Positions 26,821 through 34,417 of a DNA stretch of 64,000 bases are shown here, piece after piece. Source of the stretch: Chloroflexota bacterium (lineage in GTDB: Bacteria > Chloroflexota > Dehalococcoidia > Lucifugimonadales > UBA3495); assembly GCA_028873965.1 (NCBI GenBank), contig JAPPMU010000015.1, positions 38,947 to 102,946 of the forward strand. The letters are read 5' to 3'. The notes under the pieces are model-generated. The model saw only the letters and a program-made list of their open reading frames with translations. It did no database searches and had not been told where the DNA came from. A program made the translations under genes and the position numbers. Within the stretch, counting starts at the first letter, position 1; each line of letters opens with the position of its first letter.

Positions 26821-26829
26821 TGGCATAAT
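26821..26829 (+). promoter_or_regulatory. Candidate extended -10 promoter (TGG-CATAAT)
   Basis: TGG followed by CATAAT, 60 bases before the PhnB-like gene and right after the second VOC gene. Confidence 0.35.
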
Positions 26830-26889
26830 GGTCCGCAACCATCCGCATCCATTCGGACGCGGATACACTAACCTGGAGGACGACCCGAC

Positions 26890-27360
26890 ATGAGCGACGA
26901 TGCGCCGCAGGTTACACCGTTCTTGTGGATGGACGGCTGTGCCCGTGAGGCCGCGGAATTCTACGTCTCGGTCTTCCGGGACTCGCGCATAGTTGACGAC
27001 ACTGCCTTGCCCGATGGGCCGGGAGCCGGTAGCCATGTGGTGTCTCTCGTGATCAAGGGCCAGCGCTTCACTACCTTCGACGGAATCCCCGCCTACGAGT
27101 TCACACCGGCTATCTCGTTTGTCGTCAACTGCGACACTCAGGAGGAGATCGACGACTATTGGGACCGGCTGGCCGAGGACGGTTCGCCGATCCAGTGTGG
27201 CTGGATCCAGGACAAGTTCGGCGTCCATTGGCAGATCGTACCCGCCGACCTGTCTGAGATGATGCAGGAGGGTCCGCGGGCCAACGCCGTGCTCAACGAA
27301 CTCATCACAATGGTGAAGATCGACGTGGGCCGGCTCCGGCGGGCATACAACGGCGATTAG
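26890..27360 (+). CDS. PhnB-like VOC protein (3-demethylubiquinone-9 3-methyltransferase domain)
   Basis: A 156-residue protein of the PhnB / 3-dmu-9_3-mt group of the VOC fold: the start PFLWMDGCAREAAEFYVSVF is diagnostic, followed by RFTTFDGIPAYEFTPAISF and, near the C-terminus, CGWIQDKFGVHWQIVP. The group name comes from an old methyltransferase label; most members have no known enzyme activity. GGAGG lies 10 bases before the ATG. Third VOC-fold gene in a row, but from a different subfamily than the previous two. Confidence 0.88.
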   Translation: MSDDAPQVTPFLWMDGCAREAAEFYVSVFRDSRIVDDTALPDGPGAGSHVVSLVIKGQRFTTFDGIPAYEFTPAISFVVNCDTQEEIDDYWDRLAEDGSPIQCGWIQDKFGVHWQIVPADLSEMMQEGPRANAVLNELITMVKIDVGRLRRAYNGD

Positions 27361-27369
27361 AGGGTGATC

Positions 27370-27912
27370 ATGTCCCACCACTACGACCAACACGACCACG
27401 AAAAGCTGCTCCGCTGGCGCGACGATCTCGCCGCCGCCCCCATCGAGCCGGAGGGTTTCCCGGCGATGGCCCTCTTCCTGGTCAAGCCCAACGCCACCGG
27501 AGCCCATGATATCTTCCGTAGATACCGAGCCGAGTTCGAAAAACGAGACGCCAGCTTCGCCCACCTCGTGGTCTTCGGCATGCACGGCGTGTCCGCCACC
27601 GTTCGCGGCCTGCTGGGCGAGGCCGGCCTGGCGGAAGATGACCTCCCGGTGATGATGCTGGCCCCCGCGGCCGACCCGTGCGCCGTAACCGCGGTGCGCC
27701 TCCCGCCCGGGGAGAGTATCGAAGGCGCGGACGACCCCAACGGCGGCGGCACCTGCGACTACCTCGCCGCCTGGCAGGACGTCCTGGACCGCATCAGCAT
27801 AACCAGGCCCGGCCGACCCCTCCGCCTCATGGGCGTGCAGGGCCAGAAGCTGACCAATGTGGACCTGCGGAACCTCGCTGGAGCTGCGCTGCAAGCCGGC
27901 ACGCCCGCCTGA
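27370..27912 (+). CDS. Unknown protein of 180 residues
   Basis: I do not recognise this protein. Visible: a His-rich N-terminus (SHHYDQHDHEKLLRW), a mixed alpha/beta pattern with AHLVVFGMHGVSATVRGLLGEAG and a strand PVMMLAPAADP, a Gly-rich acidic loop (EGADDPNGGG), and a compact C-terminal helix. No signal peptide or membrane segment. It begins 9 bases after the PhnB-like gene stop and shares its direction, so it is likely co-transcribed with it. GAGGG before the ATG is a fair ribosome site; a GTG two codons earlier is an alternative start. Confidence 0.7.
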   Translation: MSHHYDQHDHEKLLRWRDDLAAAPIEPEGFPAMALFLVKPNATGAHDIFRRYRAEFEKRDASFAHLVVFGMHGVSATVRGLLGEAGLAEDDLPVMMLAPAADPCAVTAVRLPPGESIEGADDPNGGGTCDYLAAWQDVLDRISITRPGRPLRLMGVQGQKLTNVDLRNLAGAALQAGTPA

Positions 27913-27942
27913 TCCCAAACCGGCGATCTGACTGGAAACGTA

Positions 27943-27970
27943 GGTGGGGCGAATGGTCATTCGCCCCACC
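27943..27970. repeat. Perfect 13-bp-arm hairpin between convergent genes
   Basis: Arms GGTGGGGCGAATG and its exact complement are separated by only two bases. It lies between convergent genes and could stop transcription from both sides, although no T run follows. The sequence resembles the GGGGCGAAT-type intergenic palindromes widespread in environmental genomes. Confidence 0.6.
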
Positions 27971-27999
27971 TTCCTGGAGCGGTCGGTTCAAGCCTGAGG

Positions 28000-28869
28000 C
28001 TACTGTCTCACCAGCTTCATCAGCCTCCGCCCCTCTTGGTTGTGGCCGATGTAGAGGTCGCCGCGGGAGTCGGCCCACACGGCGTGACCGCCGGCTCCGC
28101 CGATATCCACTTTGGCCAGGACCTCGCCGTCCATGTTGAGGATGGTCATAAACGCGTCCAACTCCACCACGTAGGCGATGCCGTCGTGATCGACGAAGAT
28201 GTCGCAGGGTCGAGCCAGGTCAGTCCACATGCCCAGGTACTCCCCGTCGCCGGTGAACAGCTGGATCCGGTTGTTTTCCCGGTCGCACACCATGACCCGT
28301 CCGTCCCAATGCACCCAGATGCCATGGGGGATGTGAAACTCGCCGGGCCCGCGCTTGCCTGGCCGTCCCCAGGAGTGCAGCAGCCGCCCGTCCGGTGAGA
28401 ACTTATGCACCCGGCTGTTGGCGTAGCCGTCCGATACGAACAGGTCGCCGTTGGGCGCCAGCGCGATGTCCGTGCACCGGTTGAACGGCCCGGCCGCCTT
28501 CCACATGGTTCCGTCGGGACGCGCCCCGCCCGTATCCGACGGCTCGTCCCACACGCCCATGGTCATCAACGGCTTGCCGTCCAAGGTGCACTTGACGATG
28601 GCGTGGGACTCACGCACCGGCAGATAGATGTGGTCCTCGCCGCTGATGTATATCCCGTGCGCGTCGGTCAGGTACTCCCGGCCCCACTCGCCTTGGAAAT
28701 TGCCGTCCCGGTCGAACACCATCAACGGGTGGTCGCTGCGGTTGAACACGTACACCCGGTCCTGCGAATCGCAAGCCGGCTCCGCCTGTCCGATGGTCCA
28801 CCCTTCCGGGGTTTTCGCCCAATTGTCCACGACCTCGTAGGTGAAATCTCCGCTGCCTGCCGTTGCCAT
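28000..28869 (-). CDS. NHL-repeat beta-propeller protein
   Basis: A 289-residue six-bladed propeller. Repeats with the pattern G-x-x-Y/I-x-x-D-R/H-x-N-x-R-I-x-x-F are visible: VYVFNRSDHPLMVFDRDG, LFVSDGYANSRVHKFSPDG, MVCDRENNRIQLFTGDG, YVVELDAFMTILNMDG. It is of the type related to peptidyl-alpha-hydroxyglycine lyase but probably binds a ligand or acts as a lactonase-like enzyme. No signal peptide, so cytoplasmic. AAAGGAGG precedes the ATG. Downstream of pepA on the same strand, separated by a repeat hairpin. Confidence 0.85.
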   Translation of the reverse strand: MATAGSGDFTYEVVDNWAKTPEGWTIGQAEPACDSQDRVYVFNRSDHPLMVFDRDGNFQGEWGREYLTDAHGIYISGEDHIYLPVRESHAIVKCTLDGKPLMTMGVWDEPSDTGGARPDGTMWKAAGPFNRCTDIALAPNGDLFVSDGYANSRVHKFSPDGRLLHSWGRPGKRGPGEFHIPHGIWVHWDGRVMVCDRENNRIQLFTGDGEYLGMWTDLARPCDIFVDHDGIAYVVELDAFMTILNMDGEVLAKVDIGGAGGHAVWADSRGDLYIGHNQEGRRLMKLVRQ

Positions 28870-28901
28870 CCTGGGCCTCCTTTATTTCGCCGCTCCCAAT
28901 C

Positions 28902-28928
28902 GTCATTCCGGCGAAAGCCGGAATCCAG
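28902..28928. repeat. REP-like hairpin, ATTCCGGC-GAAA-GCCGGAAT
   Basis: Eight-base perfect arms (28905-28912, 28917-28924) around a GAAA loop, in the gap between pepA and the NHL gene. This is the widespread ATTCCGGCGAAAGCCGGAAT type of bacterial intergenic repeat. A related copy with different arm bases is at 60077-60096. Confidence 0.75.
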
Positions 28929-28930
28929 GC

Positions 28931-30475
28931 TTACTTTCCGTTAGCCAGGTTCATCGCCAGCTGGGCCAGCGTACGGGTCGGCACGCCGGTGGCTCCCTTG
29001 ACCAGGTGGCCTTTGTTGCTGGACGCGGTCGAAGTGCCGGCGATGTCCAGGTGGACCCAATCCGCCTCTTCCGCGAACTCTCGCAGCAGCATGGCCGCCG
29101 TTATGGAACCGGCCTGCCGTCCGCCCGAGTTCTTCATGTCGGCCACGTCGGAACGGATCAACTCGCGATAATCTTCGAGCATGGGCAACTCCCAGAAGCG
29201 TTCGCCGCTGCGCTCGCCGGCAGCGCCGACGTCCTTGGCCAATTTACCGGAGTTGCCCATTATTCCCGTGCACGCCTTGCCCAGCGTCACGACGATCGCC
29301 CCGGTTAGCGTCGCCACGTCCACCAGGCGGGTAATCCCCAAGCTTCGGGCATAGCACAGCGCGTCGGCCAGCACCAACCGGCCCTCGGCGTCCGTGTTGA
29401 TGACTTCGATGGTCTTGCCGTTCATGGCGGTCACCACGTCGCCCGGGCGCTGTGCCCGCCCGCCGGGCATGTTTTCGGTGGCCGCAATCAGGCCGGTCAC
29501 GTTGATCCGCGGCTTCAGCGACCCAATGGCGTTCATCGCGGCGATCACCGATGCGCCGCCGGCCATGTCGCCCTTCATGGCTTCCATGTTGGCGGCGGGC
29601 TTCAGGGAAATGCCTCCAGTGTCAAAGGTGATGCCCTTGCCCACCAGCCCCAAATTGTTCTGCGGGTTGTCCGGGTCGCCCCAGTAGGTCATGACGATCA
29701 GCTTGGGCGGCTCCTCGCTCCCCTGCGCCACGCCCAGGAAAGCGCCCATGCCGTGCTCCCGCATCCGATCCCGGTCCATCACGTCCAGTTCCAGTCCGAC
29801 CGTTTCCGCGACCTCCCGGGCCGCCTCCGCCATCTTAGTAGGTGTCATCACGTTGGCCGGATGGTTCACCAGGTCCCGCGCCAGCATTGTAGACTCCGCC
29901 AGCACCGTCCCCACGGATACGCCGGCAGTCAGCTCATCGACCGTCCCCGCGTCCCGCTCCACAATGGTCACCGCTTGGATGCCACCATCCGAGCCATCAG
30001 GGTCGTCGCCGCCGTCGGCGCCGTTCCCATTGCTGCGGTAATTGTCGAACTTGTACAGGCCCAGCAGGGTTCCTTCCGCGATGGCCTGCGCCGACTCCAC
30101 GGCGTTCAGCCCGCCGATGCCTGCTCCGTGCGCGATGGTTGCGTACTCGCCGATGCCCTTCCGGCGCAGGAACCGAGCCACTTCCCCGCTTACCCGACGC
30201 ACCGCGCCCGTGTCGAAGTCCTGCGACTTGCCCAGGCCGGCCACCACCACCCGCTTGGCCGGAATCCGGTCAATGGTGTGTACGAGCGTCAATTCGCCCA
30301 GCTTGCCCTTGATTTCCCCGTCGGCAATCAGCTGAGAAATCACCCCACCCAGCGCGCGGTCCACCGCGCCCGTGCCTCCGCCCGGCTGGGTGACGCCCTG
30401 GAACAGGTTGACGACCAACGCCGGCGTTTCGTAATTCGTCGCGTCGCCGGCGGCGACGTTAATCGTCGTTGGCAT
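28931..30475 (-). CDS. pepA: Leucyl aminopeptidase (M17 family)
   Basis: A 514-residue cytosolic metallo-aminopeptidase that removes N-terminal amino acids in peptide turnover. The M17 signature NTDAEGRLVLADAL is present near residue 359. Metal ligands appear in the VGKGITFDTGGISLKPA segment (Lys and Asp) and the KGDMAGGASV segment. The N-terminal macro-like domain is normal in length. A ribosome site GGGAGGTG precedes the ATG. No leader peptide. DNA-binding roles known for E. coli PepA cannot be judged here. Confidence 0.95.
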   Translation of the reverse strand: MPTTINVAAGDATNYETPALVVNLFQGVTQPGGGTGAVDRALGGVISQLIADGEIKGKLGELTLVHTIDRIPAKRVVVAGLGKSQDFDTGAVRRVSGEVARFLRRKGIGEYATIAHGAGIGGLNAVESAQAIAEGTLLGLYKFDNYRSNGNGADGGDDPDGSDGGIQAVTIVERDAGTVDELTAGVSVGTVLAESTMLARDLVNHPANVMTPTKMAEAAREVAETVGLELDVMDRDRMREHGMGAFLGVAQGSEEPPKLIVMTYWGDPDNPQNNLGLVGKGITFDTGGISLKPAANMEAMKGDMAGGASVIAAMNAIGSLKPRINVTGLIAATENMPGGRAQRPGDVVTAMNGKTIEVINTDAEGRLVLADALCYARSLGITRLVDVATLTGAIVVTLGKACTGIMGNSGKLAKDVGAAGERSGERFWELPMLEDYRELIRSDVADMKNSGGRQAGSITAAMLLREFAEEADWVHLDIAGTSTASSNKGHLVKGATGVPTRTLAQLAMNLANGK

Positions 30476-30623
30476 GGTTCACCTCCCGTGAGGCTGTTTA
30501 GTCGTGTCTTTCTCTGGCCGGATTATGCCGCTTCGCCGGTTGACACACAACCGACTTTCGCCTGGACGTGAGGACGCTCGCGTTGACGAGAGGCTGGCTG
30601 CCCCTAAAGGTCAAAATGTGCAA

Positions 30624-30632
30624 TGATATGCC
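30624..30632 (+). promoter_or_regulatory. Candidate extended -10 promoter (TGA-TATGCC)
   Basis: TGA followed by TATGCC about 70 bases before the HEPN-like gene. It overlaps an in-frame ATG at 30623, arguing for the later start at 30701. Confidence 0.4.
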
Positions 30633-30700
30633 TGCTAACCCCTCGAACCAGGCGGCAATGCGGGTGTTGCATTGCCAAGTCTCCGGGAGACCCGTCCATC

Positions 30701-31207
30701 ATGTCCCTTGCGCAAGCCAATCGCCACACTGACCTCAGCCGTCGCCTGATGGAGCAGGCCAATTACGAACTGCATACCATGGGCGACCGAGTGCAGGCTT
30801 CGGACAAGGCTTCCGGCGCCGTGGCCCAGGCCGTGAAAGCAATCGCCGAGGACCGGAATTGGCGGCACCGCTCGCACAACTTGCGCCGGGATATCGTCGG
30901 CTTGCTGGCCGATGAGTTCCAACAACCGCAAATGCTGTATTTGCAAGCCATCGCCGACCAGTTGCACGACAACTACTATGAGGACTGGCTAGGCGAGGCG
31001 CTGGTAACGAATCTGGTTGCCGAGGTCAATTCGCTGATACCCCTCTTGTGGGAAGCGCGGGAGCAAGGCGAGAACCCGAGCTTTACACCCACTCCCTTGC
31101 AGCAGAGGACCATCAACCGCCTCCTCATCCCGGAAGAAGAAGCCCTTGCCGACGAAAGCATAGACTTGCCCCCGCCCATGCCGCCCTTCAGGCCCCCGGC
31201 GGGCTGA
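30701..31207 (+). CDS. HEPN/PaREP1-like protein
   Basis: A 168-residue helical protein of the type found in PaREP1/HEPN families: SRRLMEQANYELHTMGDRVQ, then ASDKASGAVAQAVKAIAEDR, R-N-W-R-H-R-S-H at residues 52-59, and LHDNYYEDWL. The R-x6-H spacing could be the HEPN nuclease motif, but such proteins may also be non-catalytic partners. The C-terminal 25 residues are Pro-rich and probably disordered. GGGAGA precedes the ATG at 30701. A HicB-like antitoxin gene follows 48 bp downstream on the same strand, so the two may act together as a toxin-antitoxin or sensor pair. No MNT nucleotidyltransferase is near. Confidence 0.65.
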   Translation: MSLAQANRHTDLSRRLMEQANYELHTMGDRVQASDKASGAVAQAVKAIAEDRNWRHRSHNLRRDIVGLLADEFQQPQMLYLQAIADQLHDNYYEDWLGEALVTNLVAEVNSLIPLLWEAREQGENPSFTPTPLQQRTINRLLIPEEEALADESIDLPPPMPPFRPPAG

Positions 31208-31255
31208 ACGGCTATCAGGATTGGCTGGATTGAACGAAAGCGCTGGGAGACGACA

Positions 31256-31501
31256 ATGATTGCAAGGATACCCCTAACCCTGGAACCGCAGCCCGAAGGC
31301 GGATACGCCGTCACGTCCCCTCTGCTCCCGGAACTGATTACCGAGGGCGACACCATCGCGGAGTGCCTGGCCAACGCCGAGGACGCCTTTGCGGTGGTGT
31401 TGGAGATCTACGAAGACCGAGGGCGTCCGTTGCCCGACGGCATTTACGCGGACGACGCTAATGGGCCGGTGTCCATTGAGGCTGTCGTCTCCATCCCATA
31501 A
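31256..31501 (+). CDS. HicB-like antitoxin (orphan)
   Basis: An 81-residue HicB-fold protein: IARIPLTLEPQPEGGYAVTSPLLPELITEGDTIAECLANAEDAF is the complete partial RNase H pattern of the family, with the helix and a short tail lacking a DNA-binding domain. Its normal partner hicA lies directly downstream but is destroyed (see the pseudogene at 31498-31709), so the antitoxin is currently without an intact cognate. It might still be kept to control a related HicA elsewhere (such as the two other copies in this window) or to pair with the HEPN gene upstream. Confidence 0.8.
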   Translation: MIARIPLTLEPQPEGGYAVTSPLLPELITEGDTIAECLANAEDAFAVVLEIYEDRGRPLPDGIYADDANGPVSIEAVVSIP

Positions 31502-31709
31502 GATACCGGGAAGCAGTCCCCAAACTGTCGCGGCTGGGGTGTTATGAGGTTACGAGGCGGGGCGGCGGCTCTCACGGAAAATGGTTTAATCCACAGACGC
31601 AAGATGACGGATATTGCCGGATTGGGGCGGGCGCGATCTCAGAATCAGAACCCTGCGCTCTGCAATCCGGCAGTTGGGCCTGGACTAGTAAGAGTTTCTG
31701 GCAACATAA
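31498..31709 (+). pseudogene. hicA: hicA toxin pseudogene
   Basis: Decayed HicA. In the frame starting at 31498 the text reads REAVPKLSRLGCYEVTRRGG then GSHGKWFNPQTQDD, the N-terminal half of a HicA with its GSH motif. From 31611 the remainder continues in another frame as ILPDWGGRDLRIRTLRSAIR then QLGLD, the C-terminal half, followed by TAG, TAA and EFLAT then TAA. So there is one frameshift between 31600 and 31611 and two nonsense codons where the family has Trp and a further residue. The expected start ATG, which would overlap the hicB stop as ATGA, is ATA here (ATAA), explained by one G-to-A change. The gene cannot make a full toxin. Confidence 0.85.
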
Positions 31710-31779
31710 GCACAACAACCAAGGGGGAACTGCAAGAGTGCGGTTTTTCTGAATAAGCCATAGGGAGGAGGTAACTAAG

Positions 31780-33204
31780 ATGGTCAGGTCGGCAGACAAC
31801 AACGCGCGTCCGGCTTGGTTTGTATCCGCGCAAACTAGAGGTACACGCGATCAAACGCCCCGGTTCGTGCAAGAAGGCATCTGGGAGAACGTTGCACCGA
31901 ATGCCGGAAGGTTTTCGGGTGCCGTTAATTTAATTCGCCCTGACGACCGCATCGCTATCAAATCACTGTACGACAATGAACCTGATAGCCTGCCATTCGA
32001 CAGTGGCGGCAAATCGGTCCATTCCTTAAGAATCAGAGCCACTGGTATCGTCACCGAGAACCCCGGAGATGGCATTAGCTTGAAGGTCAACTGGACCCTC
32101 CTTGACAATCCGCGAGAGTGGTATTTCTACACCACCTCAGCTTTTGTCTGGCGTGTTCCTCCGGCACGCCAAAGTCCACAAAACGCATGGAAAGCCGAAG
32201 GCCTCCTGCGTTTTGCTTTTGAAAACGAAGAGCAGGATATTGATCGGTTTTTGAAGGATATCGACGATCCAACACCAAGGGAACATAGTGCCGATGGCAA
32301 GCCTGAATCTGACGGAGGCTTTACTGACCTAGCCAAACGTCTCTACTTGCCCGTTGGCTTCCTCCAAGAAATCAACACCCTCCTCGAAGACAAAAAGCAG
32401 GTGATCCTCCAAGGCCCACCTGGCACCGGCAAAACCTACGTCGCTCAAGATCTCGCCCAGCACCTTGCCGACTCGAAAGACCTCGTTACACTGGTACAGT
32501 TCCACCCGTCCTACGCCTACGAAGACTTTGTACAAGGCTACCGTCCTGCCCTGGTTGGCGGTCACACAGGATTCCAACTGACCGACGGCCCCTTACTCAG
32601 GGCGGCTCAGCAAGCAGAAGAAGAACCCGACGCTAAACACTTCCTCATCATCGACGAGATCAACCGAGGCAATCTAGCCAAAGTTTTCGGCGAGCTGTAC
32701 TTCCTGCTGGAGTACCGCAACAGCGAGATCAACCTCCAGTACACCGATGAACCGTTCCGCCTGCCGTCGAACCTGTACATCATCGGGACTATGAACACCG
32801 CTGACCGCTCCATCGCGCTGGTGGACCTGGCCCTGCGGCGGCGGTTCTACTTTGTGGAGTTTCACCCGGACAAGTGGCCTGTCCAGGGTCTGCTGAGGCG
32901 GTATCTCGGCGCCGGCGGCATTGGCTGGATTGCCGACGTGGTTGATAAGGCGAACGGGATGCTGAGCGATGACCCCAACGCCGCCATAGGGCCGAGCTAC
33001 TTCATGAAACCGGGGCTTGACGAGGCTGCCATCAAGCGCATCTGGAAGTACGGCGTTTTGCCGTACATCGAGGAACGGCTTTTCGGGCTGGGCAATGACC
33101 GGCTGGCGGAGTTTGACTTGGACCGGCTCCGAGGTAACGATCCCTCACCCCAACCCTCTCCCGAAGTGGGAGAGGGAGTTTTAAACGACGCCAGCGATGC
33201 GTGA
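31780..33204 (+). CDS. mcrB: McrB-type AAA+ NTPase subunit of type IV restriction system
   Basis: A 474-residue protein. The N-terminal 140 residues resemble an EVE/PUA-like DNA-reading domain (RPAWFVSAQTRGT, GIWENVAP, DRIAIKSLY). The AAA+ core has Walker A GPPGTGKTYVAQ (about 211-222), FHPSYAYEDFVQGYRP, Walker B HFLIIDEINRG (about 290) and the McrB signature MNTADRSIALVD (about 338), with arginine-finger segment ALRRRFYFVEF. McrB hydrolyses GTP and translocates with McrC to cut modified DNA. AGGAGGTAACTAAG before the ATG is a strong ribosome site. The last 25 residues are translated from an intergenic-type repeat hairpin, so the true C-terminus may have been replaced. Confidence 0.92.
   Translation: MVRSADNNARPAWFVSAQTRGTRDQTPRFVQEGIWENVAPNAGRFSGAVNLIRPDDRIAIKSLYDNEPDSLPFDSGGKSVHSLRIRATGIVTENPGDGISLKVNWTLLDNPREWYFYTTSAFVWRVPPARQSPQNAWKAEGLLRFAFENEEQDIDRFLKDIDDPTPREHSADGKPESDGGFTDLAKRLYLPVGFLQEINTLLEDKKQVILQGPPGTGKTYVAQDLAQHLADSKDLVTLVQFHPSYAYEDFVQGYRPALVGGHTGFQLTDGPLLRAAQQAEEEPDAKHFLIIDEINRGNLAKVFGELYFLLEYRNSEINLQYTDEPFRLPSNLYIIGTMNTADRSIALVDLALRRRFYFVEFHPDKWPVQGLLRRYLGAGGIGWIADVVDKANGMLSDDPNAAIGPSYFMKPGLDEAAIKRIWKYGVLPYIEERLFGLGNDRLAEFDLDRLRGNDPSPQPSPEVGEGVLNDASDA
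33142..33177. repeat. Repeat hairpin inside the mcrB 3' end
   Basis: Nine-base perfect arms CCCTCTCCC (33154-33162) and GGGAGAGGG (33168-33176) around GAAGT, preceded by CCCTCACCCCAA. This is the common CCCTCACCCCAACCCTCTCCC-type bacterial repeat. It lies within the coding frame and gives the odd tail SPQPSPEVGEGV of McrB. Confidence 0.8.
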
Positions 33205-34417
33205 GCTGAACCTGCAAGAGTACCAACCGAGCGGCCCATATCGGCTTTCTGCCAACGACCGCGATGCGCTCGCTCAAGTCGCCAAGGTCAACATTGCGCC
33301 GGCCGCAGGTGAAGATAGCGCCTACATCCTGACGCCCGGCTCCACCATCGGCGCCGTTGAGACCGGCGACCTGTCCGTCCTCATCGAGCCGAAGATCGGC
33401 ATTCCGCAAGTGCTGTCTCTGGCCTGCTACGCCATCGGCAAGGTCAAATTCCAGCCCGAAGATTTTGGCTTCCAGGAGGAGTGCGCGCTACCCGATGCCC
33501 TGGCGATAGCCTTGACCTCCCACGCCCGCCGCGCCTTCGCCCGCGGCCTGCTGCACGGCTACCGTACCGAAGAAGAGGCGCTGTACACCGTGCGCGGACG
33601 CATTCGGTTCGATGAGCAACTGCGTCGCCGGTTCGCCGTGCCGCTGCCGGTGGAGGTCCGGTACGACGAGTTAACGGTGGACGTGCTGGCCAACCGTCTG
33701 GTGAAGGCGGCAGCCTACCGGTTGGGCCGTGCCCGTCTGCGCTCCACGCCGGCCCGGCGCAACCTGAGCTGGCTGGCGTCGATGCTGGAGGACGTGTCGC
33801 TGGAGGAGTTTCCGGCGAGCGACGTACCCGCGGTGCGGTATGACCGGCTGAACGAGCATTACCGGGGCGTCGTGGAGCTGTCGCGGCTTATCCTGCGGCA
33901 CGGCGAGTTCGAAACCGGCCGGGGAGCGGTCCAAGCCTCCGGGTTCCTGATGGACATGAACGTCGTTTTCCAGGAATTCGTCACCGAGGCGCTGCGGGAT
34001 GCCCTGGGAATTTCATCTCGGGTGTTCGGAGAAAAATCCATCCCCAGCCTGGACCATGAGGGATGCATCCACCTGCGGCCTGACCTGACCTGGCAGGATG
34101 GCTCCCGGTACGTATTCGTTGGGGACGCCAAGTACAAGAGAATTGCCGACGACCGGATCCCCAACGCCGACCTGTACCAATTGCTGGCTTACGTCACCGC
34201 GCTGGATTTGCCCGGCGGGCTGCTGATCTATGCGAAGGACGAGGGCGAGCCCCGCAAGTACCACGTGCGGCACGCCGGCAAGCGACTCGAAGTCGCAGCG
34301 TTGGACCTCTCCGGCACACTGGACGATGCCCTGGACCGCGTCGATGAGTTGGCGAACAAGGTTCTCGCGTTGCGTTATAAAGCGCGCGGCACAGAATCAG
34401 TTCTTGTCCCGGCATGA
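33197..34417 (+). CDS. mcrC: McrC nuclease subunit of type IV restriction system
   Basis: A 406-residue McrC protein that provides the endonuclease of McrBC. The N-terminal beta-rich half (LSVLIEPKIGIPQVLSLACYAIG) contacts the McrB ring. The C-terminal PD-(D/E)xK motif is intact as Asp296 in LRPDLTW and Asp310-x-Lys312 in VGDAKYKR. It starts 8 bp before the mcrB stop codon and shares its transcript. The 3' end overlaps the converging kinase gene by 21 bp. No methylase or hsd genes nearby, consistent with a modification-dependent system. Confidence 0.93.
   Translation: MRELNLQEYQPSGPYRLSANDRDALAQVAKVNIAPAAGEDSAYILTPGSTIGAVETGDLSVLIEPKIGIPQVLSLACYAIGKVKFQPEDFGFQEECALPDALAIALTSHARRAFARGLLHGYRTEEEALYTVRGRIRFDEQLRRRFAVPLPVEVRYDELTVDVLANRLVKAAAYRLGRARLRSTPARRNLSWLASMLEDVSLEEFPASDVPAVRYDRLNEHYRGVVELSRLILRHGEFETGRGAVQASGFLMDMNVVFQEFVTEALRDALGISSRVFGEKSIPSLDHEGCIHLRPDLTWQDGSRYVFVGDAKYKRIADDRIPNADLYQLLAYVTALDLPGGLLIYAKDEGEPRKYHVRHAGKRLEVAALDLSGTLDDALDRVDELANKVLALRYKARGTESVLVPA

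Noticed and set aside
26020-27969. A 649-codon minus-strand open frame
   Set aside because: Antisense to four convincing plus-strand genes (the three VOC-fold genes and the unknown protein) with good ribosome sites; composition is typical of a GC-rich shadow frame.
31544-31756. A 70-codon plus-strand frame after the HicB-like gene
   Set aside because: It reads the hicA remnant in the wrong frame; the true motifs lie in the two other frames.
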